Shown here piece by piece: positions 26,610 through 36,098 of a stretch of 64,000 bases of DNA. The stretch covers positions 142,441 through 206,440 of the forward strand of contig CAKPEI010000002.1 of the NCBI GenBank assembly GCA_934149365.1, written 5' to 3'. The number at the start of each line of letters is the position of its first letter. Position 1 is the stretch's first letter. The DNA comes from an uncultured Clostridia bacterium (GTDB lineage: Bacteria > Bacillota > Clostridia > TANB77 > CAG-465). The position numbers were made by a program, and so were the translations under genes. The notes beneath the pieces are model-generated. The model saw nothing but the letters and a program-made list of their open reading frames with translations. It searched no databases and was not told the origin of the DNA.

Positions 26610-27224
26610 ATGAAAGAAAAACGGTATAATCAATTCGAAGAGGAAAGGATAAAAAAGCTTGCCTATGAAGAATATGCTTGTGAATTTGAAAAAGTAATAG
26701 ACACGGTGTTTGATAAAGTAAGCTCTGGAAAAATACGTTGGGAAAAATGGGATAAAGAGCAATTTGAAACTGGTTTAACTAAGCGGTATAAAAGAAATTG
26801 GAAAACAGACATAGATACTGCTGAAATCTATAACGGAGTACTGTCAGAACATGTTAGAGTGTACGTTCAGCAAGATTTCATGAAAGAGCTTTACGGCTAT
26901 ACTTATTCTTCTGGTAAAGGTAACTTTAAAGATTATGGTACAGTTTTATTCTTTGCAATACCTGGAGATGATGGTAATTATGATATCTTAGACTTTTTGT
27001 CATATTGGGTGCTTACAGTTTTAAAACCTAAGTACAACAAGTGGGTAAAAAGTCAAAAGATTGGCAAAGAAGAGATTTCTCAAAGATGGAGCCCTTTGTA
27101 TGATGTTATCAAGTTTTATGACAGTACTATTTCAAAGGAAGAAGCAAAGGAAAACCTTATTTATTCGCTAAAACTTCATGACATCAAATTTGACAAAATT
27201 ACAGATTACGAAATATTTTTTTAA
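26610..27224 (+). CDS. hypothetical protein (204 aa)
   Basis: Not recognised. A soluble 204-residue protein rich in Lys, Glu and aromatic residues, for example 'KIRWEKWDKEQFETGLTKRY' and 'WVKSQKIGKEEISQRWSPLY'. It has no membrane segment. GGGAGG precedes the ATG. It is a single-gene unit between two terminators. Nothing in the context suggests a job. Confidence 0.62.
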   Translation: MKEKRYNQFEEERIKKLAYEEYACEFEKVIDTVFDKVSSGKIRWEKWDKEQFETGLTKRYKRNWKTDIDTAEIYNGVLSEHVRVYVQQDFMKELYGYTYSSGKGNFKDYGTVLFFAIPGDDGNYDILDFLSYWVLTVLKPKYNKWVKSQKIGKEEISQRWSPLYDVIKFYDSTISKEEAKENLIYSLKLHDIKFDKITDYEIFF

Positions 27225-27233
27225 ATCTAAATG

Positions 27234-27266
27234 CCCTTGAGGATAAACCTCAAGGGTATTTGCTAT
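27234..27266 (+). terminator. terminator after 26610 gene
   Basis: CCCTTGAGG / CCTCAAGGG stem followed by a mixed T-rich tail. Confidence 0.7.
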
Positions 27267-27376
27267 TTTACACTAATAATTAACCACTATTTTAATTATT
27301 TTCTTTACAAATTCCGACTTTTGGTATATTATGTATATGTAAAATTTTATAACGGTTTACGAAGGATGGTATTTAT

Positions 27377-28816
27377 ATGAAAATTAAATTAAATATTCAA
27401 AAAGATGGAGAAAACTTGATTAAGGAAAAATTAATAAAAAGAAGCGAAGAAAAGCCTAAAAAAGTATACTTTTATATGGGGAATATGAAAGAAAGTGGCT
27501 TTGATATATTAGAAGAATGCTTGATTGATTTAAAAGCTAAGAAATTGATAGTTTTAGGTGTAGATAAAAAGAACACTACTAAAAAAATGCTAGATACGTT
27601 ATATAACTATACAAAGAGTGTATATGTTTTTAATAACAATGGTGTAGTCGAATTTGATAGCAATATTGCTGTATTTGAACATGAAGAAAAAGCATATGTG
27701 TACATAATGAATTCTAATGTTTCTGAGGGAACATTTGTAGATGATATAGCTACATATACAGAAATAGAGTTTGATTTTAACTCTGAAGAAGATGTTTTGC
27801 AATATAAAGAATATACTAAGCAGTTGGTTAGTATGTCAAAATTTGAAGAAGCAATAAAGTTGGATAAGGAAGTTATTAAAGACTTATTTGATAATTCTCA
27901 GATATTTACAACTAAACAATATACACATAGTGTAATGACAATAGCAGAGCTTTTAGGCGAAAAAGAGAAAAATGAAAAGAAAGAGATTAAAAAAGGTGAA
28001 ATAGAAGTTCCAGATACAGATGAAATTATAGGGACTAAAATACCAAAAATAGATTTAAGCGAAGTAGAAGATTTTAGTATTGACATAGATATAGATGACT
28101 CTGTAAAAAGAGAGGAAAATATTATACAAAAAGAAGAAAACAAAAAACAGGAAGCTAAAAAAGTAAAAGCAGAAAAAAAGAAAATTGAAGAAGTAGAAGA
28201 TATAGAAGACATTCAAGAAAGCGAAGAATTTGATGCTAATGATGTGCTTGATATAGAAAGCATGCTTTTTGAAAAGGCAGATATAAAGCTAGATAAGGAA
28301 GGAATAAACGCTAAATTATCAGAAAAGGATGATGAAGAGGAAAAAGTTTCTTCTAAAAAAGTTGATTTAACAAAAGTTAGTAATTTAATTATGGAACTTC
28401 CTAAAAAACCAACAAAGGGAAAAGATTTTTCTGTAATTAAAGTGCCAAATTATATAAAAGATATGATACCTGATTTCTTTTCTGCTATGGCAAAACAAAA
28501 AACAGTAGAAAGAGATGGCGCTACATATAAAGAAAGTAAGATTAAACTTGAAGTAGTAGATGTTTCAAACAATGAAAAGTATGTGGATAAGAATGCAAAA
28601 ATTATTTCTAAAACAGGACAAACATATATAATGTTTTCATCTGATTATTTAGGAAATGTAGAATATGATGAAAATGATATAGTTAGGATTATTAAACTTG
28701 ATAATAATACTTATCATATAGAAATTGTACCACAAGATGTACAAGAATATAAAATATGGAAAAAATTATGTACAAATAACTTTAAGGGGTCAAGTAGAAG
28801 TTATGGCGTTATGTAA
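27377..28816 (+). CDS. hypothetical protein upstream of smc, with charged linker
   Basis: A 479-residue protein of unknown function in three parts. The N-terminal domain (about 1-170) has an alpha/beta look ('KKVYFYMGNM', 'KKLIVLGVDKKN', 'YVFNNNGVVEFDSNIAVFEH'), reminiscent of the phospholipase-D-like nuclease fold but without an HxK motif. The central region (about 195-330) is extremely Glu/Lys/Asp-rich and probably disordered or coiled. The C-terminal domain (about 335-479) contains 'DFSVIKVPNYIKDMIPDFFSAM'. It ends 20 bases before smc with no terminator between, so the two are probably co-transcribed. A role with SMC or in DNA metabolism is inference from position only. Confidence 0.65.
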   Translation: MKIKLNIQKDGENLIKEKLIKRSEEKPKKVYFYMGNMKESGFDILEECLIDLKAKKLIVLGVDKKNTTKKMLDTLYNYTKSVYVFNNNGVVEFDSNIAVFEHEEKAYVYIMNSNVSEGTFVDDIATYTEIEFDFNSEEDVLQYKEYTKQLVSMSKFEEAIKLDKEVIKDLFDNSQIFTTKQYTHSVMTIAELLGEKEKNEKKEIKKGEIEVPDTDEIIGTKIPKIDLSEVEDFSIDIDIDDSVKREENIIQKEENKKQEAKKVKAEKKKIEEVEDIEDIQESEEFDANDVLDIESMLFEKADIKLDKEGINAKLSEKDDEEEKVSSKKVDLTKVSNLIMELPKKPTKGKDFSVIKVPNYIKDMIPDFFSAMAKQKTVERDGATYKESKIKLEVVDVSNNEKYVDKNAKIISKTGQTYIMFSSDYLGNVEYDENDIVRIIKLDNNTYHIEIVPQDVQEYKIWKKLCTNNFKGSSRSYGVM

Positions 28817-28836
28817 TTAGAATAGTAGGGGTAAAA

Positions 28837-31800
28837 ATGCAATTAAAAAGAGTAGAAATACATGGATTTAAATCATTTGCTGAAAAGACAAATATAGAAT
28901 TTTTAGATGGTGTTACAACTATTGTTGGACCAAATGGAAGTGGTAAGAGTAACGTTTCAGACGCAATAAGGTGGGTACTAGGAGAACAAAGTGCTAAAAG
29001 CCTTAGAGGTTCAAAAATGGAGGATGTTATATTTGCCGGAACAGAGCAAAGAAAAATGCTTGGACTTGCTGAAGTTACACTTGTTTTAGATAATTCTGAT
29101 AACAAACTGCCAGTAGAATATAACGAAGTGGCAGTAACAAGAAGAGTATATAGAAGTGGCGATAGTGAATATTATATAAATAAAAATCAATGTAGATTAA
29201 AAGATATTCAAGAACTTTTTATGGATACAGGTGTAGGTAGAGACGGTTATAGTATAATTGGGCAAGGAAAAATCGATGAAATATTGTCTTCTAAGTCAGA
29301 AGAACGTAGAAGTATATTTGAAGAAGCATCGGGAATAGTTAAATATAGAACAAGAAAAGAAGAAGCCTTAAGAAAATTAGAACACACTAATACTAATTTA
29401 ACTAGAGTTACAGATGTTTTAAATGAAATAGAAACTTCTTTAGGACCACTTGAAGAAAAATCTAAAGTGGCAAAAAAATATTTGGAATTAAGAGATGAAC
29501 TTAAAGGTTTAGAAGTTAGATCTTTTATTAATACTATATTTAGTGCAGAAGAAGAAATAAATAAAATAAATGAAGCAATAGAAGGACTAGAACAAAGTAT
29601 AGCAGGTAGTCAAAAAGAGATAGAAAATATAGAAAAAGAAAAAGATGAATCTAAGGTATCTCTTGAAAAAATATTATTAAATATAGAAAAAAGTCAAGAG
29701 GAATATTTTGAAAAAGCAAATGAAATAGAAAAATTAAAAACTAGAATAGAAACTTTTGATGATAGAATGGATAACAACAAAGTTGCTATAGAAAGACTTA
29801 ACTTAGAAATAGAAGAAGATATGATATCTATAGAATCTTTAAAAGAAGATATAGAAAAAAGAAATGTAAAAAAGAAAAACATGTTAGACAATAAAGTTAG
29901 ATTTGAGCAAGAACTAGAAGAAAAAGAACTAGAATTAGAAGAATTAACTGCCAACATGACAACTAAAGAACTTGAAATTGAAGAAATAAAAAGATATATT
30001 GAATCTTTGAAAGATAAGTTAACTGAATATAAAGTGGAGACAAGCTCACTTGAATCAACAATGGAAGCAAACCAAAAAAGAATAGATACTCTTTTAAAAG
30101 AAAATACTTCTAATATTTCTTCTGCAGATAGCATAAGAATTTCTGAAGCTGAGGAAAGAGAAAACTTCTCTAAGATTAAAAAGCAAAAAACAGATTTAGA
30201 GGAAGCTATAAAAAACTTGGATGAAGTAAAAGAAAGAATAGAAATAAACATTACTGGTTTTAATGATAAAGATGCAGAATTTAAACAAAAAATGCTTGAA
30301 ATAAAATCTAAGATAAACTACTTAACTAACTTAGAAAATGAAAACGAAGGATATATAAAGAGCGTTAAAGAGGTAATAGAAAAATCTAAAACAGATGGTA
30401 CATATGGTCACTCTGTTTATGGAACTCTTGCTTCTATAATAACAACAGAAGAAAAATATGAAAAGGCAATAGAGATTGCATTAGGTGGATACTTACAAAA
30501 CATAGTTGTGGAGACAGACAAGGATGCTAAAGATGCAATAAGATTTTTAAAACAAAATTCTTTGGGAAGAGCAACATTTTTACCTTTGAAGAGTGTTAAA
30601 TCTTCTAGAGAAGATAATTTTAAAACTAAGGAAAGTGGCTTTGTTGGACATGCCATGAACCTAATAAAGTATGACAAAAAATTTGAGAACGTAGTAAGGC
30701 TTGCACTTGGCCGAGTTATTATAGCAGATAATATAGATAATGGTGTAGTTATATCAAAAACTATACCACAAGGAACTAAGGTAGTAACATTAGATGGAGA
30801 TATAGTAATGTCTACAGGTAGTATGACAGGTGGAGCCGCTATGTCTAAAAAAACATCACTTCTTGGCAGAAGCTCTAAAATAGATAAGGCAAAAGAAGAA
30901 TTGCAAAAACTAGAGAGTGAATATAACAAATTTAATGAAAGTATAAAGAGTGATAGAGAGTCATATCAGAATGTTGTAAATGAGATAGAACAAAAAACAG
31001 ATGAATTACACAAAGTGAACATCGATTATAGTGTAACTGAAGAAAAGTTAAATAATATAGTAAAACAATCTGAAAAAATAGCTAATTTGAGAAAAAATAG
31101 AGAAGAAGAAAAAGAAAGCTTGTTTAAACAAAATGAAGAAATAATTGCTAAAAAATTAAGTATAGCTGAGGCTTCTGCAATGATTCAAAATGAAATAGAA
31201 ATAAAAAATGGTGAAGTAGAAGAGTATGCTAGATTTAATAAAGAAAAAGAAGATAATGTTAATTTCTTAAATGAAGATATTGTTAATCTTAAAATATCAT
31301 TATCATCATTTGACGAATCAAATATTGCAATAGATGAAATGGTAGAAAAAATAAAAGAAGATATAACATCATTAGAAGCTTCGATAGAAAAGAAAAAACA
31401 AAACATAGCTGATTGTCAAAATGAGATTGAAAGATCAGAAGAAGATAATAAACAAGATAATGTTAATATAGAAAAATTAAATGAAGAAATTGAAGGTCTT
31501 AAGAAATACAACAATACTTTAAAAGAATCAAAAACTCAAAATATGGAAAATCAAGCTAAGCTAGAACAAGCATATATTCAGAAACTACAAGATTTAGATA
31601 AATTAAGAGATCAAAAAGGAAAGGTTGAGGGCAAAAGAGTTAAATTCGATATTGAAATAGATGCTCTTAAAAACAAAATGTGGGATGACTATGAGCTTAC
31701 TATTAGTAGTGCAAAAGAGTACGATAAAGTAAGTACAGTAGATAAAGAACTATCTAAAACTAAGATAGATAGTAGTATAAACAAGATAAAATCTCAGATT

Positions 31801-32400
31801 AAATCTTTAGGTGAGGTTAGTGTAAGTAGTATAGAAGAATATAAAGAACAGAGCGAAAGAGCTGTATTTATATCTACGCAGAAAAAAGATTTAGAAGAAA
31901 CCGCAAATAAACTTACTAATTTAATTGAAAATACTACATCTATAATGAAAACTCAATTTGCAAAACAATTTAAGATAATAAGAGAAAACTTCTCAAAAGT
32001 ATTTGTTGAACTATTTGATGGAGGAAGAGCAGATTTAAGATTGTCTGATGAAGCAAACATATTAGAAAGTGGAATAGAAATAGAAGTACAACCACCTGGT
32101 AAAAAACTTCAAAATATGATGCTTCTATCTGGTGGAGAAAGAGCACTTACTGCCATAGCACTACTATTTGCTATATTAAAAATAAAGACACCACCGTTTT
32201 GTATATTAGACGAAATCGAAGCTGCACTTGATGATATAAATGTAGCAAGATTTGCTAAATATATTAAAAAATATTCAAAACAAACTCAATTTATAGTAAT
32301 AACACACAGAAAAGGTACAATGGAAGTAGCATCTTCTGTATATGGTGTAACAATGCAGGAATATGGTGTATCAAAACTTGTATCTATGAAATTGAAATAA
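28837..32400 (+). CDS. smc: chromosome segregation protein SMC
   Basis: Full-length SMC ATPase (1187 residues) that forms the condensin ring with ScpA and ScpB and organises the chromosome. The Walker A motif GPNGSGKSN is at 31-39, followed by 'DAIRWVLGEQSAKSLRG'. Two long coiled-coil arms flank a hinge around 500-670 ('YGTLASIITTEEKYEKAIEIALGG' region, 'GSMTGG'). The C-terminal head has the signature 'LSGGERALTAIALLFAIL' and Walker B 'CILDEIEAALDD'. The usual rnc and ftsY neighbours are not here. No terminator follows; the cassette 2 promoter begins 15 bases after the stop. Confidence 0.97.
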   Translation: MQLKRVEIHGFKSFAEKTNIEFLDGVTTIVGPNGSGKSNVSDAIRWVLGEQSAKSLRGSKMEDVIFAGTEQRKMLGLAEVTLVLDNSDNKLPVEYNEVAVTRRVYRSGDSEYYINKNQCRLKDIQELFMDTGVGRDGYSIIGQGKIDEILSSKSEERRSIFEEASGIVKYRTRKEEALRKLEHTNTNLTRVTDVLNEIETSLGPLEEKSKVAKKYLELRDELKGLEVRSFINTIFSAEEEINKINEAIEGLEQSIAGSQKEIENIEKEKDESKVSLEKILLNIEKSQEEYFEKANEIEKLKTRIETFDDRMDNNKVAIERLNLEIEEDMISIESLKEDIEKRNVKKKNMLDNKVRFEQELEEKELELEELTANMTTKELEIEEIKRYIESLKDKLTEYKVETSSLESTMEANQKRIDTLLKENTSNISSADSIRISEAEERENFSKIKKQKTDLEEAIKNLDEVKERIEINITGFNDKDAEFKQKMLEIKSKINYLTNLENENEGYIKSVKEVIEKSKTDGTYGHSVYGTLASIITTEEKYEKAIEIALGGYLQNIVVETDKDAKDAIRFLKQNSLGRATFLPLKSVKSSREDNFKTKESGFVGHAMNLIKYDKKFENVVRLALGRVIIADNIDNGVVISKTIPQGTKVVTLDGDIVMSTGSMTGGAAMSKKTSLLGRSSKIDKAKEELQKLESEYNKFNESIKSDRESYQNVVNEIEQKTDELHKVNIDYSVTEEKLNNIVKQSEKIANLRKNREEEKESLFKQNEEIIAKKLSIAEASAMIQNEIEIKNGEVEEYARFNKEKEDNVNFLNEDIVNLKISLSSFDESNIAIDEMVEKIKEDITSLEASIEKKKQNIADCQNEIERSEEDNKQDNVNIEKLNEEIEGLKKYNNTLKESKTQNMENQAKLEQAYIQKLQDLDKLRDQKGKVEGKRVKFDIEIDALKNKMWDDYELTISSAKEYDKVSTVDKELSKTKIDSSINKIKSQIKSLGEVSVSSIEEYKEQSERAVFISTQKKDLEETANKLTNLIENTTSIMKTQFAKQFKIIRENFSKVFVELFDGGRADLRLSDEANILESGIEIEVQPPGKKLQNMMLLSGGERALTAIALLFAILKIKTPPFCILDEIEAALDDINVARFAKYIKKYSKQTQFIVITHRKGTMEVASSVYGVTMQEYGVSKLVSMKLK

Positions 32401-32414
32401 AAGGCAAAAAAGTA

Positions 32415-32443
32415 TTGAAAAAAGAAAATAGATAAGGTAAAAT
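32415..32443 (+). promoter_or_regulatory. promoter of prepilin cassette 2
   Basis: TTGAAA (32415-32420), 17 bases, TAAAAT (32438-32443). It matches the other cassettes in element choice and spacing. Confidence 0.8.
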
Positions 32444-32486
32444 TAGAACTTGAGAAGAAAAGAAAAAATAACAAAGGAGAAAAGTT

Positions 32487-32618
32487 ATGTTGGCAATAAT
32501 GCGTGCAAGTGTTGAAACTCTAGAGAGAAGTACAACTAAAAATATAGCTACAAAAGTAGCTTTAGTTTGCATGCAAAAAATAAATTATATAAAAAACATA
32601 AAGTTAGGTATATACTAA
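32487..32618 (+). CDS. leader peptide, copy 2 (intact, 43 aa)
   Basis: The one copy in which the start codon and the conserved downstream frame are joined. Shine-Dalgarno AAAGGAG lies upstream. The peptide has a 12-residue variable start, then Glu-Arg at codons 13-14 (a minimal GAGAGA). It continues with 'NIATKVALVCMQKI' and a Lys/Ile-rich end, stopping at TAA 32616-32618 inside the loop of the terminator hairpin. Similarity to the out-of-frame continuations of copies 1, 3 and 4 is the main evidence that this frame is really translated. Confidence 0.75.
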   Translation: MLAIMRASVETLERSTTKNIATKVALVCMQKINYIKNIKLGIY

Positions 32619-32641
32619 GAAAGTATATAGCTAGCTTTTTT
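32601..32641 (+). terminator. terminator/attenuator of cassette 2
   Basis: A 15-pair stem with one mismatch (32601-32615 with 32623-32637) and a T6 tail. The leader stop codon is the first codon of the loop. Confidence 0.85.
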
Positions 32642-32683
32642 GAGCTATATGTAAAAGATAAAATAAAGGTATAAACATAGTAA

Positions 32684-32740
32684 ATGCAATTAAAAATGAT
32701 TGCAAAAATTAAATTAATGTGAAATAATATGTATATATTA
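32684..32740 (+). repeat. duplicated segment upstream of prepilin 2
   Basis: About 57 bases near-identical to 58193-58249 upstream of prepilin 4. Both contain a GCAAT...ATTGC hairpin and the shared string GTGAAATAATATGTATATAT. This points to recent duplication of cassette plus gene. Confidence 0.75.
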
Positions 32741-32777
32741 AAATAATTTGTTTAAAGAATACGAGGGGGTAAAAAAT

Positions 32778-33978
32778 ATGGGAACAAATAAAAAACGGTA
32801 TATCATTAATAGTGTTAGTAATAACAATAATAGTGATGATAATTTTAGCCGCAGCAATAATTTTATCACTATCAAATAACGGAATAATAGGAAAAGCAGA
32901 TAAAGCCAAAATAGATAGTGATACAGCAAGTTTAAAAGAGTATGTAAACACATTAAGAGCAGAGTATGAGCTAATGACAGCAGATGAAAGAAATAGGAAA
33001 ACATTTGAAGCATATGCAAATGCCAAACTGGAAGAAAATGGCTATAAAGGAGCTGCCATAGATGTAGATGGCAAAGTACATTCTAACTTAACTGAATCAG
33101 CAAAGACGGCAATAAAAGCAGGAATAAAAGTAGGAGATAAAGTTGAGGGGTATATATTAACAGAAAAAAGTTATACAACAAGTGGTGAAGAAAATGATGG
33201 TATAAAACAAACGTTAAAAACAGATACATCAGTAACATGGAAATATATAGGAATAGGAGAAGATGGAAACTTAGAGATAGTAGCAGATATTTCAGCCACT
33301 GAAATTTCTAAGTCTGCTGCAGAATATAAAATATCGTTATTAGCAACTGGTGGACCAACAGAAGAAACGGGAACTTCTAAGAAAACTTTGACGTTATCAG
33401 GAAAAGGTGGATATTTAAATGGACCAGCAGAACTAGATAAAGCGTGTGCAACACTATATTCAGTAGATGGAAAAGGAACAGCAAAAAGTATGAACATAGA
33501 CCATGTAACAAGAATATTAGGTTATACAGGAGAAAAAGGTTCATATTTGGATGCAGATGGTAATTACGTAAAAACAGCAGAAGCAATGACAATAGGAGAA
33601 ATAGAAAAAAAACTTGGAACAGAGCTAAGGTATAGAACAACACCAGATGGAAAAGATATATCAACATATAAATCAGACGATTACTATATAAATAAAACAA
33701 GTGATGTAAGTAAAATGCAAAATGCCGGAAATGTAGGACTAGTATATGGCTCAACAGAATATTGGCTTGCCTCTTCGTCTGTCTATGCAGATTTCAGTAA
33801 TAAATGTACAGAATTTTATATGCGTTACGTGCAATTAGAAGGAGTGGATAGATTTGCTATGTTTAAGTCATTTAATTACTGGGATAAATTTTCATGTGCC
33901 ATTCGACCGGTAGTTTCATTAGCATCTAATATTCAGATAGAAAACGGAAGAAATGTTGGTACTTGGGTTATAAAATAG
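32778..33978 (+). CDS. prepilin-like protein 2 with lectin-like C-terminus, frameshifted at the start
   Basis: A paralogue of the 58280 gene. The ATG at 32778 is well placed (GAGGGGG upstream), but its frame closes at 32877. The prepilin frame ('GISLIVLVITIIVMIILAAA' and onward, about 390 residues) is offset by one base. Removing one A from the A6 tract at 32790-32795 gives MGTNKN followed by GISLIV, exactly as in the paralogues, so this is a one-base insertion. The prepilin frame itself has no start upstream; the first candidate, GTG 32812, would lose the cleavage site. The C-terminal domain contains 'YWLASSS' and 'IRPVVSL', bounding a region variable between the two paralogues. It may be phase-off, a pseudogene or a sequence error. 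Confidence 0.7.
33760..33920 (+). other. paralogue-variable segment (lectin-like fold) of prepilin 2
   Basis: Codons from YWLAS to RPVVSL align end to end with 59240-59401, but the residues between differ strongly while the flanks are conserved. Here the base composition is A/T-rich like the rest of the gene. Confidence 0.5.
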
Positions 33979-34055
33979 CTGACAACCTGACATTTTAGTC
34001 GAAACACCTGATAACAGGGGAACAGAGGCGTAAAATAAGCCGCCCAACATATTTA

Positions 34056-34082
34056 AAATTGCAGGAAACTGCAATTTTTTTA
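34056..34082 (+). terminator. terminator after prepilin 2
   Basis: AAATTGCAG-GAAA-CTGCAATTT stem with a GNRA-like loop and T tail. Confidence 0.88.
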
Positions 34083-34165
34083 TGCAAATAACAAATAAGA
34101 CATAATACTTGAATAAAATATTGGAAAATGATAGAATTGTAATTAAATTAAAATGGAGGGAATAT

Positions 34166-35944
34166 ATGATACTTGAAAGTTTCGCTATTGCTACTTTTGG
34201 TTTAACAGAATTTACTAAAACACAGCATTATAGCCTAGAAGAAGATAGTAAAGAAAAAATATTATCAGATGGATTATATCACTTTACTAGTAAAGATGCC
34301 GCAGAAAAAATAATGAAAGACGGTTTTCTTAGACCATCTAAAGGACGTATTAGAAATCATATGGGAAAAGATAAGGTGTATATGTTTGCAGGTATGCCTG
34401 ATGTTGATAATTTTGCTAAAAATTTACCAGCAAAGTTAAACCCATTTATATCAGGGAATTTAGAATTTTCTGCAGTTAAAGTAAATCCGGATGAGCAAGA
34501 ATTACACAAGTTTAAGGAAAGATTACAAGATAGCGCTATTGTATATGAAGGTAGATATGATATAGGAAATAAAGGTAAAGCAGTAGACTTAGTAGTGGAT
34601 ATTGATAACTCAGGAAAATGCACGTTTAGAGAAAAAACAGAGGAAGAAATACAAAATGGCTATATGCCAAGTGAAGAATTGCTAAAGTATATAGAAGACC
34701 ATAAGATATCTAAAAAATTTAGTGCTATAAGATTACTGGGAATGGAAGTTAAATTTGGAATGTCTTCTATACCTAAAATGCCTAAGAGAGTATATAGAGA
34801 TTTTAAAGATAAAGCACAAAGAAGAAAAGAAATAAAAGAATTTGAAAAATATTCATTTAGTATGAATATAAAAGATAGTGATGATGTAGAAAATTTATAT
34901 AATGTAAATTGCGATAAGCTTGAATTTTATGGAGATAAGAAATTAAATAGAGTTAATATAGAAAAGATAAATAAGCAAACTGGTGAAAAGGAGTCATATA
35001 GATGTTATGCAGACGGCCACTTATTAAATTTGGGTGATGAAGCTGCAGCAATGTATATGCAAAAAATAGAAGAGGCAAGTCAAAATGGCATGTTGAACAA
35101 AATAAATGGAATTGACTATATAGGTCAGCCTATGTTAGATACAGAAGAAGGTCGTATAACGATAGGTGTTGATGCTAAATTTAATGAAATGTTAAGGGAA
35201 AGAAATAGAGCAGAAGAACTTGGAAATATAACCAATAAGTCGTACGATATATTTAATACTAAAAAGAAAGAATATTATAGCAAACATCCTTTTAAGAGAA
35301 TAATGGAAAAGCTAACTGGTAAGGCGCCTAAAAGACTAGAAAGCAGAGATAATATAGGAAAGTATACAAATAATAAATTAGACAAAGTCGCTATAGAAAA
35401 TATAGAAACACGTGGGCAAGAAGATAATTCATTTATAGCTAGTAAAAAGTGTGAAATATCATATAAAGAAGGAAGCGATTATACAGTATTTTTAGGAGAT
35501 ACAGTTGATTTGGATGGTAAACTTTTAAGAAAAATAATGATATCTGAAGAAAATTATTTAAATAAAAATGCTATGGATACAGTAAAACTTCCTCAAAATT
35601 ACTATATTGAAGATTTTGATGTGGAAAGTGTAAATAAAAAAGATTTGGCTAAGCTTTTTTCTACATTAGGAAGAAATCAAAGAGAAGATAATATAAAAAT
35701 AGAAAATAATGGTTTTGTTGGAACTTATTTAGGCGGAGTAAATATAGATAAAAAAGGCAAAGTTAAAGGAATGACTTATGATAGTACGTTAAAAGAAAAG
35801 TATGGTCAGAATATTAATATAGATAAAGAGGAAGATTCACTTGATATGTCTGAATACGTGAATGCAGAGGAAGTTATAAAAGAGAATTATTCTAAAGGAA
35901 ATGAATCAAAAGAGATAGAAAAAAATATGGAAAAAGAATTGTAA
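34166..35944 (+). CDS. hypothetical protein, possible ADP-ribosyltransferase-like N-terminal domain
   Basis: A 592-residue soluble protein between two prepilin cassettes. The N-terminal 'GLYHFTSKDAAEKIMKDGFL' resembles the first strand and helix of small ADP-ribosyltransferase or RNA 2'-phosphotransferase folds, where a His next to Tyr/Phe contacts NAD. Later motifs were not identified, so this is weak. The rest is charged with no recognised domain; the end (about 545-592) is acidic and probably disordered. The ATG at 34166 follows GGAGGG by five bases and is preferred over ATG 34109. It could be a toxin-like or effector protein, or a structural partner of the pilins. No immunity gene is evident. 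Confidence 0.6.
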   Translation: MILESFAIATFGLTEFTKTQHYSLEEDSKEKILSDGLYHFTSKDAAEKIMKDGFLRPSKGRIRNHMGKDKVYMFAGMPDVDNFAKNLPAKLNPFISGNLEFSAVKVNPDEQELHKFKERLQDSAIVYEGRYDIGNKGKAVDLVVDIDNSGKCTFREKTEEEIQNGYMPSEELLKYIEDHKISKKFSAIRLLGMEVKFGMSSIPKMPKRVYRDFKDKAQRRKEIKEFEKYSFSMNIKDSDDVENLYNVNCDKLEFYGDKKLNRVNIEKINKQTGEKESYRCYADGHLLNLGDEAAAMYMQKIEEASQNGMLNKINGIDYIGQPMLDTEEGRITIGVDAKFNEMLRERNRAEELGNITNKSYDIFNTKKKEYYSKHPFKRIMEKLTGKAPKRLESRDNIGKYTNNKLDKVAIENIETRGQEDNSFIASKKCEISYKEGSDYTVFLGDTVDLDGKLLRKIMISEENYLNKNAMDTVKLPQNYYIEDFDVESVNKKDLAKLFSTLGRNQREDNIKIENNGFVGTYLGGVNIDKKGKVKGMTYDSTLKEKYGQNINIDKEEDSLDMSEYVNAEEVIKENYSKGNESKEIEKNMEKEL

Positions 35945-35958
35945 AAACATAAAAAATA

Positions 35959-35987
35959 TTGACAGGTAAAAAAATATAATATAAAAT
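35959..35987 (+). promoter_or_regulatory. promoter of prepilin cassette 3
   Basis: TTGACA (35959-35964), 17 bases, TAAAAT (35982-35987). Confidence 0.8.
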
Positions 35988-36025
35988 CAAATGTAGAGAA
36001 TAAAAAACAAAGGAGTGAAAAAATA

Positions 36026-36097
<72 letters not shown>

Positions 36098-36098
36098 T

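Noticed and set aside
29694..30929. Long reverse-strand ORFs inside smc
   Set aside because: Ser/Phe/Leu-rich shadows of the Glu/Lys-rich coiled coil; no start signals.
33979..34055. GC-richer stretch after prepilin 2 as a template repeat
   Set aside because: Only about 75 bases, with no similarity to the variable segments, so it cannot be the template.
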